From positions 7,224,819-7,288,818 of the forward strand of contig NW_020945064.1 in the NCBI RefSeq assembly GCF_900497805.2: 64,000 nucleotides of DNA, read 5' to 3'. A program made the position numbers and the translations under genes. Within the stretch, counting starts at the first letter, position 1, and each line of letters opens with the position of its first letter. Below the pieces are notes generated by a model, which saw only the letters and a list, made by a program, of their open reading frames with translations, was not told the origin of the DNA and did no database searches. Source of the DNA: Vombatus ursinus (Eukaryota > Chordata > Mammalia > Diprotodontia > Vombatidae). Below are positions 1-9,702 of this stretch, piece after piece.

Positions 1-46
1 TCTCTCTCTCTCTCTCTCTCTCTCTCTCCCCCCCCTCCCCCTCTCT
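1..46. repeat. (TC)n / C-rich simple repeat at window edge
   Basis: TC dinucleotides from the first base to about 28, then a C-rich run. The left end is cut by the window. Confidence 0.9.
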
Positions 47-489
47 CGCTGGTTATCCCTTGAGTTTAAATTTCTTTCCCATGAAGCTGTTTCTCTCAAT
101 TTCCTCTCAGCCTTGCCATACTTTAGCCTCTCTCCTTTGACAGGAGGGGTGCAGTCTTAGCAAACAGCCGCCATAGTTGATCTGGGCATCCCCCAAGATC
201 TTCCACACAGTCTGGGTTTTTTAGCATCTGCAATATTGCTGTTTTGGCGGGCATGCTGTAAAAATGGACCCAGGACCTCTTGCTGGGCTTGCCGTAGAAG
301 TTATTCTCAGTCAGGGACAGGCTGAACAAAAGGGCCTCGGCGGTGTCTCTTGGATCCTCTGGTGAACCTCCATGCCCAGGGTAGCCTGGGAATGTGGGAT
401 TTATCAAGGTGACTGATCTGCCAACTTCCCATACCTAGACCACTGCAAACATGGGGAAAGGATCCAGGAATCTGGGCTGGTAGGCCGGA

Positions 490-620
490 AGTCGCAGGAT
501 CAGACCCTCAGAGGTCACCTAGGCTAAGAGCTCCAGTGATTTGCCTACAGCCACACAGGGAACAGAGCTGAGATTTAAACTCTGACTAAATCTAATACGT
601 ATTTCAGGACATCTCCATAC
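490..620 (-). mobile_element. MIR SINE fragment
   Basis: Degenerate reverse MIR: CCACACAGGGAACAGAGCTG and the following AGATTTAAACTCTG resemble the CORE-SINE body. Confidence 0.5.
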
Positions 621-767
621 TACTCAATTTTTTTTTTCTCTCTTTAAGTGTCTAATGCCAGGGCCAGATGCGAGATAAATAATTCCTAAGACGAAGAGAG
701 GAAAGAGCGTTGAATCAGAAGCAGGAAGGGGTCTAGAAACTGAATCTCCCTCTTCTCTTCCTCCACC

Positions 768-932
768 CCACGTTTTACAGATGAGAAAACTAAGGCCCAG
801 AGAGGGGTTAAGTGCCTAGCCAAGGGTCACACAACTCTAGTTAGAGTCTGATCAAACCTGGCATTTGATCCCAGGTCTTCCTGACTCCAAACCCAGCGTC
901 CTATCTGCTGTACCACGTTACCCCCTCCAAGT
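768..932 (-). mobile_element. MIR SINE
   Basis: Clear reverse MIR: TTTTACAGATGAGAAAACTA, AAGGGTCACACAACTC and CCAGGTCTTCCTGACTCC follow in order. Confidence 0.7.
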
Positions 933-1062
933 AGCAGAGTCCTGCCTATGTGACCTCAGGCAAGCCACTTCCCTTCTCTGTTATTTAGTTTCTTTATTTG
1001 TTAATAATAATAATAACATCATCATCATCATCAGACCAGAAAACCTCTAAATAAGTTAACTC
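933..1062 (+). mobile_element. MIR SINE fragment ending in a small AAT/ATC microsatellite
   Basis: TGTGACCTCAGGCAAGCCAC and the CORE region run into TAATAATAATAACATCATCA. It abuts the previous MIR head to head. Confidence 0.6.
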
Positions 1063-1171
1063 CCTTCCAGCTTTGGGCATTCACCTGACAAAATAAGATA
1101 ACAGTAACTTACGTTTTTATCATGTTTTAAGGAGGCTTTTGTCACAACCAGCCTGTATGCAGATGTGACTT

Positions 1172-1290
1172 TGCTCATTTTACAGATAAGGAAACTGAGG
1201 CACAGAGCGGCTGAGTCGCACACCTAAGCTCACACAGCTACTAAGTGTTAGACCCAAGATTCAATCAAATAGCATGTTGCCTCATTCTAA
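1172..1290 (-). mobile_element. MIR SINE fragment
   Basis: CATTTTACAGATAAGGAAAC, then GAGGCACAGAGCGGCTGAG and CTCACACAGCTACTAAGTG. Confidence 0.65.
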
Positions 1291-1774
1291 GTCAGGCTGG
1301 AGAAGCTCCTGCAAAGCCTTCCAGCCCCCAACAGTACTGCTTCTACTGCCATGGCTAATTATATTCTCTAAAAATGGCCTTCTCTACCTGTGCCACCTAC
1401 CTCCTGGCTCCCCGGTTACTTGAGAGTGGAAAGAGGCTTTGAGGGGAGGGAAGGAGAGGGGAGATTCTGCTGGGAGATGAGATTCATGAGCCCCTCTCTA
1501 TGGGTTTTATCTGTTCAGACCCCCTGTTCTCCACCCTCATCCCGGGACTGATATTTGGTCTAAAATCAGTCTGAGGCCTGTTGTCAGACTCTATCCTCAT
1601 TCCTTTGTCCCCTGATCTACAGAAGCTAGATACAGCCACTGACCGTCCCACCCCCTGCACCTGGGGTTCAGGGGCCACACCTAAGACCCACTGAGAAGAC
1701 AGCGTGATGGGATCAGGGAGGGAAGAGGTCAGGTCCCGATACTCTAATTGCTGGGTTCCCGGGGCATTATGGGC

Positions 1775-1915
1775 CAGTAAGAAAAGCACTGAATGACCGT
1801 GAGTGCTAATTCCAATTCTATCACTAATGAGAAACTAATTTGTCTTCTCTCTGGCTTAATAATTATATATGCAAAATACAGGGATCAGACCCAAGAGGTC
1901 TCTAAGCTCCCCTGT
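1775..1915 (+). mobile_element. Degenerate MIR SINE
   Basis: AAAAGCACTGAATGACCG and later GGGATCAGACCCAAGAGGTC fit an old forward MIR. Confidence 0.4.
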
Positions 1916-2067
1916 TGACCTGAGCTGACAGTCTGGGTAGATTAGACCCTTCTGTCTCTTCTGACTTCTGGTATCTGCTTGGTCTGCTGAATGTATGGTT
2001 TATCTATCTGGATTCCTAATCTTCTGCTCTTCCTTATCCCGGGCAGCCACATGTTACCAGGTACACG

Positions 2068-2178
2068 AGGCAGTGTGGTCTAATGGAAAGAGCACTGAAC
2101 TTGGGAGAAGTGAGGAGCAGGTTTTTAACTACTTCCACTGGACTCAGTTTCCTCATCTGTTAGATGAGGGAGGTCACG
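2068..2178 (+). mobile_element. MIR SINE
   Basis: GGCAGTGTGGTCTAATGGAA, then the CORE motif CAGTTTCCTCATCTGTTAGA. It is cut off by the adjoining Mar1 SINE. Confidence 0.65.
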
Positions 2179-2413
2179 GGGCAGCTAGGTGAGGCAGTGG
2201 ATAGAGCACCGGCCCTGAAGTCAGGAGGACCTGAGTTCAAATCCGACCTCAGACACTTACTAGCTGGTTGATCATGAGCAAGTCACTTAACCCTGCTTGC
2301 CTCAGTTTCCTCATCTGTAAAATGTGCTGGAGAGAGAAACGGCAAACCACTCCAGCATCTTTGCCAAGAAAACCCCAAATGGGGTCACGACTGAAGTGAC
2401 TGAACAGCAACAA
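2179..2413 (+). mobile_element. Mar1-type tRNA-derived SINE, full length
   Basis: Starts GGGGCAGCTAGGTG (tRNA-like head with the B-box-like GAGTTCAAATCC), passes AAGTCACTTAACCC and GCCTCAGTTTCCTCATCTGT, and ends with CCCCAAATGGGGTCACGACT and an AACAGCAACAA tail. This long form is abundant in marsupials; the family name is from memory. Confidence 0.85.
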
Positions 2414-2533
2414 AGTTCCTTTCTGAAGCTAATTGGATCCCGTCTGGATTCTCAGGGTTCAGCTGCAGGGAAGAGAGACTGAGCCAGGCTTCACCAGGTA
2501 GTGGCCTGGCGGTGGCATCCGCTGGGTACTCAC

Positions 2534-2743
2534 TATTGACGACGGCGGTGGCCAGGATGGCTGCCATCCCTGCTTGCTGAGGCAGGAGCTGGATGTCTGA
2601 GTGCACAGTGGCTGGGTATTCAGGATCCCCAGGTTCTGTCTTCACTGGGTTGCTGGTGATGCCCCGGGGCTCCGCCATGAGGAACGTGTTCATCAGTCCA
2701 GCTTCGGGCACAGGCTTGGTTGTCTTGCACCAAATGGCCTCGT
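2534..2743 (-). CDS. ZFPM1: ZFPM1 (FOG1) coding exon, third of three; end of PR-like region before zinc finger 1
   Basis: Internal coding exon of 210 bases: two bases completing a GAC codon, 69 codons, then one base. The acceptor is TTTCCCCACCAG and the donor is a perfect GTGAGT. The peptide opens EAIWCKTTKPVPEAGL, continues with NPVKTEPGDPEY (a VKTE site resembling a SUMO consensus) and ends DIQLLPQQAGMAAILATAVV plus N. Mouse and human FOG1 have ALWCRVTK, HPVKKEP and LQLLPQQAGMASILATAVIN at the same places. The LLPQQAGMA block is shared with FOG2 and sits just before zinc finger 1, whose exon (expected to start K-DVFPCKDC) is not in this window. A Mar1 SINE begins 120 bases past the donor. 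Reading frames on the plus strand here are shadows. Confidence 0.95.
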
Positions 2744-3699
2744 CTGGTGGGGAAATAAAAAGAATCGACATCAGCAGGGGCATAGAGGGGAGGGGGAAGC
2801 TCTTTCTCCTTCCCCAGCAAGGCCTGAGTCTTGAATTTCGGGCCTGCTAGGCAGGCTGGGCTGGGCTGTCTCAAGCTTGGCCGTACACCCTGGAAGACTC
2901 CTAGCCCAGCCTGAAACATTTGCTGGCCTATGAAACAGCTGGGCCTGGGGGGCAAGGAGGGGAGAAAGCTGCTTGCTCCAACAAGGTCCCAATGGCCTGG
3001 CTGGAATCCTTCCTGTCTCCTCTCCCCCACCTCCAGCTCCGAGAATCTCTGCTACTCTGCTCTGGGCACAGTGGAGCAGAAAGGATCTGGGGAATGCGTC
3101 AAGGCCTCCTGGGCCAATTCTGGGGATCAGGGAGGAAACTGCAATCCAGGTGACGAAGCTCCACCTCTCAGAGACGGGAGGATCTGGCTTCTCTGTCATG
3201 GGACTTTGTTCTCCACGAGCCGGTGATTCGCCAGGCTGCCTGGAGATGGCGGCCTTGACCAAGCCCTCAATTCCTCAGCCCCGGGAAGCTTTTCAATGGG
3301 GGTGACCATGAGCCTGCCTGTTCCCTTGGCCTTCCAAGACACCAGTCTGCTGGGGAAGGGGGAGCCTTTCCCTTCCCTGCTCCAGAACCTTGGGGCCCTG
3401 AAGGTCCTCCTGACTCTTGACTGGGGGGTAGGGATGGGGAGGAGGACAATAAGGACCCAGCCTATCACTTCCTTATCCTCTACCTCCTTTCAGCTTCCTG
3501 GCACTATTAGTGGAATGGGGAAGGAGAAAAAAAAAAAACCCAAAACCCCTTAGGATGGGCGGGGAGGGGAAGCAGGGGACAGTCATGTTCACCCAAATGT
3601 TCCTATCCTACCCAAGGAGTCTCAGTGTTTCAGGGCCTGAAGATGAGGCCCCATTCCTTGATCAGGAAACCAGGTGGAATTCTAGAACCCTAAGCTGTT

Positions 3700-3845
3700 A
3701 AAAACTGAAAGAGAGCTTAGAACACATAACGTCAGAGCTGGGAGGGCCCTTAGAAGAGAGAATGTCAAGAGCTGGGAGGGAGTTTAGAATAAAAAATGTC
3801 AGAACTGGAAGGGAGCTTAGAACACAGAATGACAGAGCTATCTAA
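3700..3845 (+). repeat. 33-bp-period tandem array, locus 1 (about 4 units)
   Basis: The core GTCAGAGCTGGGAGGG with TTAGAACACA recurs at 3730, 3763, 3797 and 3830, spacings of 33, 34 and 33. Related arrays lie at 12.2 and 51.8 kb. Confidence 0.85.
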
Positions 3846-3861
3846 TCTAATGCTTTTCATT

Positions 3862-3985
3862 AAAAAAAAAAAGCAGCCTATGTTCCCACAGTGCTTTCTA
3901 ACCAACAATCCTGTGAGGTAGGTAGCAGTGCAATATTCTTCTCCCAGCTTTACAGAGGACACTGAGGCAGAGAGAGGCAAGACAG
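3862..3985 (-). mobile_element. MIR-family fragment
   Basis: AATCCTGTGAGGTAGGTAGC, then TTTACAGAGGACACTGAGGC. The arrangement is that of an old CORE-SINE or L2-like tail in reverse. Confidence 0.5.
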
Positions 3986-3987
3986 CT

Positions 3988-4140
3988 TAGGCTTATAGAT
4001 TTAGAGATGGAAGGGCTTTAGAAACCCTCTTGTCCAACCCCTTCATTATCCTGATGAAGCAACTGAGTCGGAGAGTGGCTAAGTGACTGGCTTGGGGTGG
4101 TCATACAAGGAGAAACCAGGCCCTGGACTTAGAGCCCCTG
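3988..4140 (-). mobile_element. MIR-type SINE with single 33-bp-like head unit
   Basis: AGATGGAAGGGCTTTAGAAA then TGTCCAACCCCTTCATTATC and GAGTGGCTAAGTGACT. It has the same head as the 33-bp arrays but only one copy. Confidence 0.5.
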
Positions 4141-4529
4141 ACCCCACATCTTGTGTCCCTTCCCCTCCCCTGGGCCTCCCCTAGTCACAGTGGCAGAGCC
4201 CAGCCCAGAACCTTGGTGTCCTGACTTCTAGTAAAGGGCTCTTTTTTCTCCACACATTGTCCCCAAATCAGGAAGCAGTAACCCGTCATATTTTGAACAA
4301 GACGATCCTGAACCATGAGTGCTTTTCTCATCTGAAGGGACAGTTTCGTCCTAAGTCATCCACACTTTCTAGAGACTCAGTGCCCATACCTTTTCTGATT
4401 GCACCAGAACATGTATCTAGGGCCACAGAAGAGAGCAAAGGGCCATGACAATGCTCAAACTCCAGGCCTGGGCCTCAGGAGCACAGAATCCTGACCCCTG
4501 AGATGAGAAGCCATGAGCTGCTGCCATCG

Positions 4530-4755
4530 CTAATACCTGTTATCTTACTTCTCTTTGGGACACCTCTGGCTGCCTTCCTATCTACTGTCCCATGGATCCT
4601 CAGAACACCCCTCCCGAGGTGGTAGAGAGATTATCTCCATTTAACAGATGGAGAAACCAAGATCCTGAGAGAGGAAGGGACCTACCCAAGGTCATACCAT
4701 GAGCCACGGACAAAAGCAGAAACAGAATCCAGGTTGTCCAGCTCTCTTCTCTAAC
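4530..4755 (-). mobile_element. MIR SINE
   Basis: CATTTAACAGATGGAGAAAC, CCAAGGTCATACCATGAG and GAATCCAGGTTGTCCAGCTC in MIR order, with a diverged upstream part. Confidence 0.55.
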
Positions 4756-5309
4756 CTACCTGGCCTCTTGGGAACAATCAGAAACCTGGGGTTCATATTT
4801 CTGGGATGTGAGGAAGTAAGATTGATTTTCTTGTACAGTTCGACAATGAGTTCCAAATTCCTGGAATAAGTACCTCTCCTCTTCAGGGGACTACTTTGAA
4901 GGAGACAATGATCACTCAAACAGAGAGCTCCGGTATGCTTGTTAAGATCTCACTCACATTACTTTAGACATGCCTGGCACATTCCTGGACCCAAAGAGTT
5001 AGGCCTAGAGATTCCCCAGGGCAGGGGGCTTCACCATGTCCTTCAAAGCATCCCCCATAAGCAGCTGCTAACTCAAGCACTCCTGTGTTTCCCCCGACTC
5101 TAACTGTCCTCTCCTTGCCATCTCCATGGTCTCAGTTTCCCCAACAGCATTCTCACTCAGTCCAGGGCTTGAAAAGCTTTTCCCGATCCCTCCAGCCAGG
5201 CCATTAACCTTTCTTCACTCACTGGTCAAACCTCGCTTAATCTCTCTTACCCACAGCTGAACCCTGAGAACCCAGACAGGATTATCTTTTATTTGTGTTT
5301 TGTTTTATA

Positions 5310-5643
5310 TCTTGTATCCTCTGAGTGACTCCAGGTAAGTCACAGCCTCCCTTGGCCTCAGTCTCCCCCTCTGTAAAAGGAAGGGGTTAGACTATCAGAG
5401 GTGTCAAACTTACAGATGGAGGCAGCAGATGGCTCACAAAACTCCCCAGAGCTGTCTGAACCAGATTAAAATGTAACTGGGAAATGTTTAACAAAAGAAA
5501 TAAAAATACAAAACAACATAGAAAATGTTCATTTGTGGTTTTCTTAGTCAATATGCAGTCCACAGAGTTCTTCCTATATGCATTTGACAGCATTGGGTGA
5601 GATGAGCTCTGAGGTCCTTTCTAAACTCTAAATCTATGGTCCT
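5310..5643 (+). mobile_element. MIR SINE split by a hAT-like insertion
   Basis: The left part runs through CTCAGTCTCCCCCTCTGTAA to GGGGTTAGACTAT; the right part resumes at 5602 with GATGAGCTCTGAGGTCC and AAATCTATGGTCCT. Joined, these are the usual MIR tail, so the 0.2 kb between is a younger insertion. Confidence 0.75.
5393..5601 (+). mobile_element. hAT-like non-autonomous DNA transposon
   Basis: Begins CAGAGGTGTCAAACTT and ends TGCATTTGACAGCATTG, imperfect terminal inverted repeats. The inside has GGGAAATGTTTAACAAAAG and TGTGGTTTTCTTAGTCAATA, shared with the duplicated blocks at 6.5 and 8.8 kb. No coding capacity. Confidence 0.65.
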
Positions 5644-5804
5644 GGAGCAGCTAGGTGGCACCATAAAGATAGAGCACCAGGTGTGGAGTCAAGAAAACCT
5701 GAGTTCAAATCCAGCCTTAGATACCTACTAGCGTGACCCTGGGAAAACCACTTAACCCAATTGCCACCCCCCCAAAAAAAAACAAAAACAAAAACAAAAA
5801 AACA
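5644..5804 (+). mobile_element. WSINE-type short SINE with 14-bp target duplication
   Basis: Starts GGAGCAGCTAGGTGGC, ends with CTTAACCCAATTGCCACCCC and an (A5C)n-like tail. AAATCTATGGTCCT is present perfectly on both sides (5630-5643 and 5805-5818), the mark of LINE-driven insertion. It sits inside the MIR tail. Confidence 0.9.
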
Positions 5805-6476
5805 AAATCTATGGTCCTTTGATTTTACTATGTAATGGCATTTTGGGCAAATTACTTCTGTCCGGGTCCTAGTTTCTTTAGTTATCAAGCTATCTGGTAG
5901 ATGGAGGGAAGGAGGCTCAAAGGATTCAGTTGGGTTGGGGATGTTTTTTTATTTTTTCATTGGGAAGCATTTGAAAGAAAGGAGAGTACTGCAAAAATGT
6001 TCAGAACTTCTAGGGGAAATCCCATGAACCCAGAGAGAGAGAACTTCCTACAGTAATCAAGGCATGCCCAGTTGTTGAGTAGTTTGGCTGCCTGTTTGCA
6101 GGAAATGAAGGGTGAGGCCCAGCTGATGAAGGTCTCTCTCCCTCCCTCCTCAGCTCCTCTCCATCCTGTTTAGAGGGTCCTGGGTCAGTCAGTGGGGGAT
6201 AGCCAGAGCTTTCTCATTCCCTACTCTCATTCTTTCTCCCCACCTCAGAAATGTTCCTTCAGCTCCACCCTATCACTGCTTTTCCCCAACCCTTACTTAG
6301 CTATGGCTTTTGGGTGGTGCCTATGTCTGCACAACCCCCCCCCCCCTTCCCATGCCTTCCTGATTCCAGAATTCTTCTGTTCCACCAACATTCCTGCAGA
6401 GAGTGTGGATGTTTGATTGTGTGAGTGATGCAAGGCCACTGAAACCAGCTAGAGAGGCAAGATGGCGGGAGACTAC

Positions 6477-6875
6477 AGAGTGGTCTAGATTCTGCAGAGG
6501 TGTCAAACTCAGGCCCACAAAACTGAACTGATCAAACTATAACTGGGAAATGTTTAACAATATAAAAAAAATACGTTACTATTGTTCAGTTGTGTCCAGC
6601 TCTATATGACATGGCAAAGACATTGGAGTGGTTTGCCATTTCCTTCTTCAGTGAGTCCCCATTTTTTACAGATGAGGAACTGAGGCAAATAGGGGTTAAG
6701 TGATTTGCCCAGGGTCACACAGTGTCTGAGGTCAGCCTAGTGCTCTATCCACCGAGCCACCTAGCTGCCTCCACAATACAACATAGACAATGTTAATTTG
6801 TGGTTTTCTAAGTCAATATGCCACCCACAGGGGAATTGAACACCACTAGTCTAGAGCACTGAGACAGTTAGGTTA
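6477..6875 (+). repeat. Duplicated block, copy 1 (hAT-like element with a nested reverse Mar1 SINE)
   Basis: Nearly identical to 8807-9184: I see two substitutions, a one-base A-run difference and a 20-base segment (TGGTTTTCTAAGTCAATATG) kept here but absent there. It holds a hAT-like start (GCAGAGGTGTCAAACTC), a Mar1 at 6576-6772, the hAT-like end and the first bases of a MIR. Confidence 0.93.
6576..6772 (-). mobile_element. Mar1-type SINE inside duplicated block copy 1
   Basis: Reverse Mar1 from TTGTTCAGTTGTGTCCAGCT to GAGCCACCTAGCTGCC, with internal loss around the body (CACACAGTGTCTGAGGTCAG). Confidence 0.85.
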
Positions 6876-6894
6876 GTTCCATCCATAGATGGAA

Positions 6895-7030
6895 GAGATA
6901 GTCAGGTAGACGGGGAAAATGTTGGAGAGAGGCAAATAGAAGAAATAAGAGGGAAGAAGAGAGGGAAAGAACAGAAGGGGAGGAGAAAGAAATAGAGAGG
7001 GGGGGAGGAGAGAGAAAAGAGGTGGCTGAA
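6895..7030 (+). repeat. Purine (GA)-rich low-complexity tract
   Basis: About 135 bases almost entirely A and G on the plus strand, with runs such as GGAGGAGAAAGAAATAGAG. Confidence 0.85.
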
Positions 7031-7042
7031 TGAATGAAAATA

Positions 7043-7113
7043 CAGCCTAGCTGTGTGACTCTGGGCAAGTCACTTAACCCCAATTGCCTCACTAAAAAAA
7101 AAAAAAAAAAAAA
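7043..7113 (+). mobile_element. 5'-truncated WSINE-type SINE
   Basis: Only the 3' part: TAGCTGTGTGACTCTGGGCA through CTTAACCCCAATTGCCTCAC and a poly-A run. Confidence 0.8.
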
Positions 7114-7115
7114 AA

Positions 7116-7250
7116 GCATTTATTAAAGTGTTTACTATATGGCAAGCACTATGCTAAACACGGGGGAATCCAAAGAGAAGCAGACGGTCCCTGCTCTCAG
7201 GCAGCTCCCATTCTAATTCGGGTGACAGCACGTATAAGCAGGTACAGCTG
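7116..7250 (-). mobile_element. L2 LINE 3' end, antisense
   Basis: ATTTATTAAAGTGTTTACTA, GGCAAGCACTATGCTAAACA and CAGACGGTCCCTGCTCTCAG are the reverse of the L2 3' terminus. Confidence 0.7.
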
Positions 7251-7699
7251 CAGGGCAGATGGAAAGACCTGGTGGTACTTAGGATACACAGCCAGGGCAC
7301 TCTGCATGTTGAGGGGGAAGAGAAAGGGAGGTTCTATGTTATCTAAAGGCAGAAACTTTCAGAGCAGCAGGAGGCATCTAGCACTCCTATTCAACAAGCA
7401 TGGGGCAGACAGAGCTGATCCTCAATGTCACTGGCTTTAAGGAGAACGAAGGGACTGTGCATCTAAACAGACTCAACCGGACCACTCTGGGCATGGCATC
7501 CAATCCTTCTCCTTGGTTCTATGAACTTTAATGGAAGTGCTATGCTGACGATGGCATTAAAACACACACACACACCCCTCCCATATCATACACCCCACAA
7601 CCCCTTGAGTTTTAAGCTATTCTTGAAACATCACTTCTAGGAAGTCTTCTCTGGGTAATTGGTAGGGAGGGAGACAATTTCCCCTTCACCCCACCCTTT

Positions 7700-7985
7700 C
7701 TAAACATGACTCTCCCTTCATCCACATCCTTCTCAGATCATGTGCTCGGCCCTCCGCTTGCACAGTCCCATGGATACGTCATTAATTTTTTAAAAAGTAT
7801 TTAATTTGTGTCTTTGCTCAATGTTTGTTCAGTTGTCTGAAGTCATTTATATCTGTCTGCGACAGTGTGTCTGTCTCAGATCGTAAACCCCCAGAGGGCA
7901 AGGACCGTATCTGTTTAACTCACTCTGGACAGTCCCAGGCAGAGTGCTGTGGCCAGATAGGCCGCTAATAAATGGGTCTGGATGG
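7700..7985 (+). mobile_element. L2 LINE 3' end
   Basis: CCAGAGGGCAAGGACCGTAT, then GGCAGAGTGCTGTGGCCAGA and CTAATAAATG, the forward L2 tail. Confidence 0.65.
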
Positions 7986-8167
7986 GGCCAATGATGGAAG
8001 TGATAAAGGGAGGCAGGTTGGTGTGGTACACAGAGGTCTGGCCTGAGAGGACACAGACTTTGGATGTAGTACCCACTCCACTGGCGGATAGTGACTGTGC
8101 CCCTGGGGGAGAACCCCTCTCCTTATGGAGACTCAGTTTTCTTTTCTGTAAGATGCAAAGGGCTGCC

Positions 8168-8290
8168 TCCTAGGACTCAGGGCTGGACAGGATCACTTGA
8201 TTCAATGTCCTCATTTTACAGACAAGAGAACTGAGGCCCAGAGAAGGAATATGACTTCCCCAGGGCCACACAAGTAGTAGATAACATCCC
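8168..8290 (-). mobile_element. MIR SINE
   Basis: CTCATTTTACAGACAAGAGA, ACTGAGGCCCAGAGAAGGAA and GGGCCACACAAGTAGTAG in order. Confidence 0.65.
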
Positions 8291-8618
8291 AGATTCTCCC
8301 ATCATCTGATTCTGGTTCAGTATAGGGGCTCCTAGGAGCTAATGGAGGTAAGGTGCTACATGATATAGACCAATGTACACATATACATTTGTATCTGTAG
8401 ATATGACAGGCATCATGATGTTATGGCTAGAGAGCTGCCCTCAAAATCAGGCAGGCTGTGTTACCCCAGACCAATCACTTACCCTCCACAGGTCCCCAGA
8501 TAACTCTCTCAGACTCTCAGTTATACAACAGATACCAATCTGTACCCATGGAGGCAACTCTGTTATGGGAATTTACCATGCCAATGAAATCATAAGTCTG
8601 AGCCAATGGGGAAAATAT

Positions 8619-8698
8619 TATCCATCCATCCATCATTAATCTACTGTTTGTCCCTCCATCCATCTATCCATCTATTCATCTATCTATAGATATATCGA
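8619..8698 (+). repeat. (ATCC/ATCT)n microsatellite
   Basis: Interrupted tetranucleotide CCATCCATCCATC then CTATCCATCTATTCATCTAT. Confidence 0.85.
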
Positions 8699-8806
8699 TT
8701 AGAATAGGGCATGAGCCCATGATTTCACAGATCTAGGGAATCCCCAGATGATGACACTCTCTCTACCAATGCAGACTGGAAGTTTCTCTGAAATTTGTGG
8801 TTTTAG

Positions 8807-9184
8807 AGAGTGGTCTAGATTCTGCAGAGGTGTCAAACTCAGGCCCACAAAACTGAACTGATTAAACTATAACTGGGAAATGTTTAACAATATAAAAAAA
8901 TACATTACTATTGTTCAGTTGTGTCCAGCTCTATATGACATGGCAAAGACATTGGAGTGGTTTGCCATTTCCTTCTTCAGTGAGTCCCCATTTTTTACAG
9001 ATGAGGAACTGAGGCAAATAGGGGTTAAGTGATTTGCCCAGGGTCACACAGTGTCTGAGGTCAGCCTAGTGCTCTATCCACCGAGCCACCTAGCTGCCTC
9101 CACAATACAACATAGACAATGTTAATTTGCCACCCACAGGGGAATTGAACACCACTAGTCTAGAGCACTGAGACAGTTAGGTTA
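8807..9184 (+). repeat. Duplicated block, copy 2
   Basis: Second copy of 6477-6875, in direct orientation 2,330 bases away. The MIR sequence at its right end continues outward here (GTTAAGTTACTTGCCCAAGG), while at copy 1 it stops, so this locus is probably the source and copy 1 the derived one. The 20-base loss is specific to this copy. Confidence 0.93.
8904..9101 (-). mobile_element. Mar1-type SINE inside duplicated block copy 2
   Basis: Appears base-for-base the same as the Mar1 at 6576-6772 apart from its outer edge. Confidence 0.85.
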
Positions 9185-9275
9185 AGTTACTTGCCCAAGG
9201 TCACATCACCTATCTATCATCTATTTAATTCTTGTCAGAGGCAAAGCTTGAACGCAGGTCCCCCTTGTTCCCTGC
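9166..9275 (-). mobile_element. MIR SINE
   Basis: ACTGAGACAGTTAGGTTAAG, TTACTTGCCCAAGGTCACAT, then GCTTGAACGCAGGTCCCC. It begins inside the duplicated block. Confidence 0.6.
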
Positions 9276-9314
9276 TGTCCCTCTATGATGGGCTATTATT
9301 ATTAGGATGATTAT

Positions 9315-9515
9315 AACTGTAAACAGTGAGGGACAGTGGAAAAGGGCACTGAATGTGTGGTCGAGGGGCCTGCCTTTGAATCGTGGCTCTGCTACTCACT
9401 GTGTGACCTTGACAAAAGTCACTTAGCCTCAGTTTATTCATCTGTAAAACAAAGAGATTGCAGTAGATGGCCTCGGAGGTCCCTTCCAGTGCCAAATTCT
9501 CTAAGCCTGTGAACA
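9315..9515 (+). mobile_element. MIR SINE, near full length
   Basis: GGACAGTGGAAAAGGGCACT, TGCTACTCACTGTGTGACCT, CTCAGTTTATTCATCTGTAA and GGTCCCTTCCAGTGCC in order. Confidence 0.75.
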
Positions 9516-9702
9516 CATGGCTTGAGGATGGTATGACCGTGACCCGGGTCTGGAGTGACAAAGGACAGAAGTAGGGACACCGGCTGACCCAAAGAAAGGT
9601 CCTTCTTTGGGACGGGGGCTCGTGGTGCTGTTCTGTTAAGGGGCAGCCCCACAGAGCAGTCAGGACCCCTTCCATCCCCCAAGGACTGCATGCAATACCA
9701 AC

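Larger units (their letters stand above)
1..2533 (-). other. ZFPM1: ZFPM1 intron downstream of the third exon (incomplete)
   Basis: No further ZFPM1 exon was found left of the GTGAGT donor. The stretch is mostly MIR fragments in both orientations plus one full-length Mar1 SINE. 1290-1770 and 1920-2060 show no repeat I recognise. An open but unrecognised minus-strand frame lies at 123-407 (see findings). Confidence 0.85.
2744..9702 (-). other. ZFPM1: ZFPM1 intron between the second and third seen exons (6,959 bases)
   Basis: Bounded by a GTTGGT donor and a CCACCAG acceptor on the minus strand. 2744-3690 is unique, GC-rich, with many overlapping short open frames on both strands, none resembling a protein I know. 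4760-5300, 5890-6470 and 7255-7700 show nothing recognisable apart from short poly-C and A-rich runs. The rest is repeats listed separately, including two near-identical 0.4-kb blocks. Confidence 0.85.

Noticed and set aside
2593-3553. Cluster of overlapping frames up to 163 codons around and upstream of the third exon
   Set aside because: GC-rich unique sequence; only the 2534-2743 minus frame has homology and splice sites. The others disagree in frame and strand.
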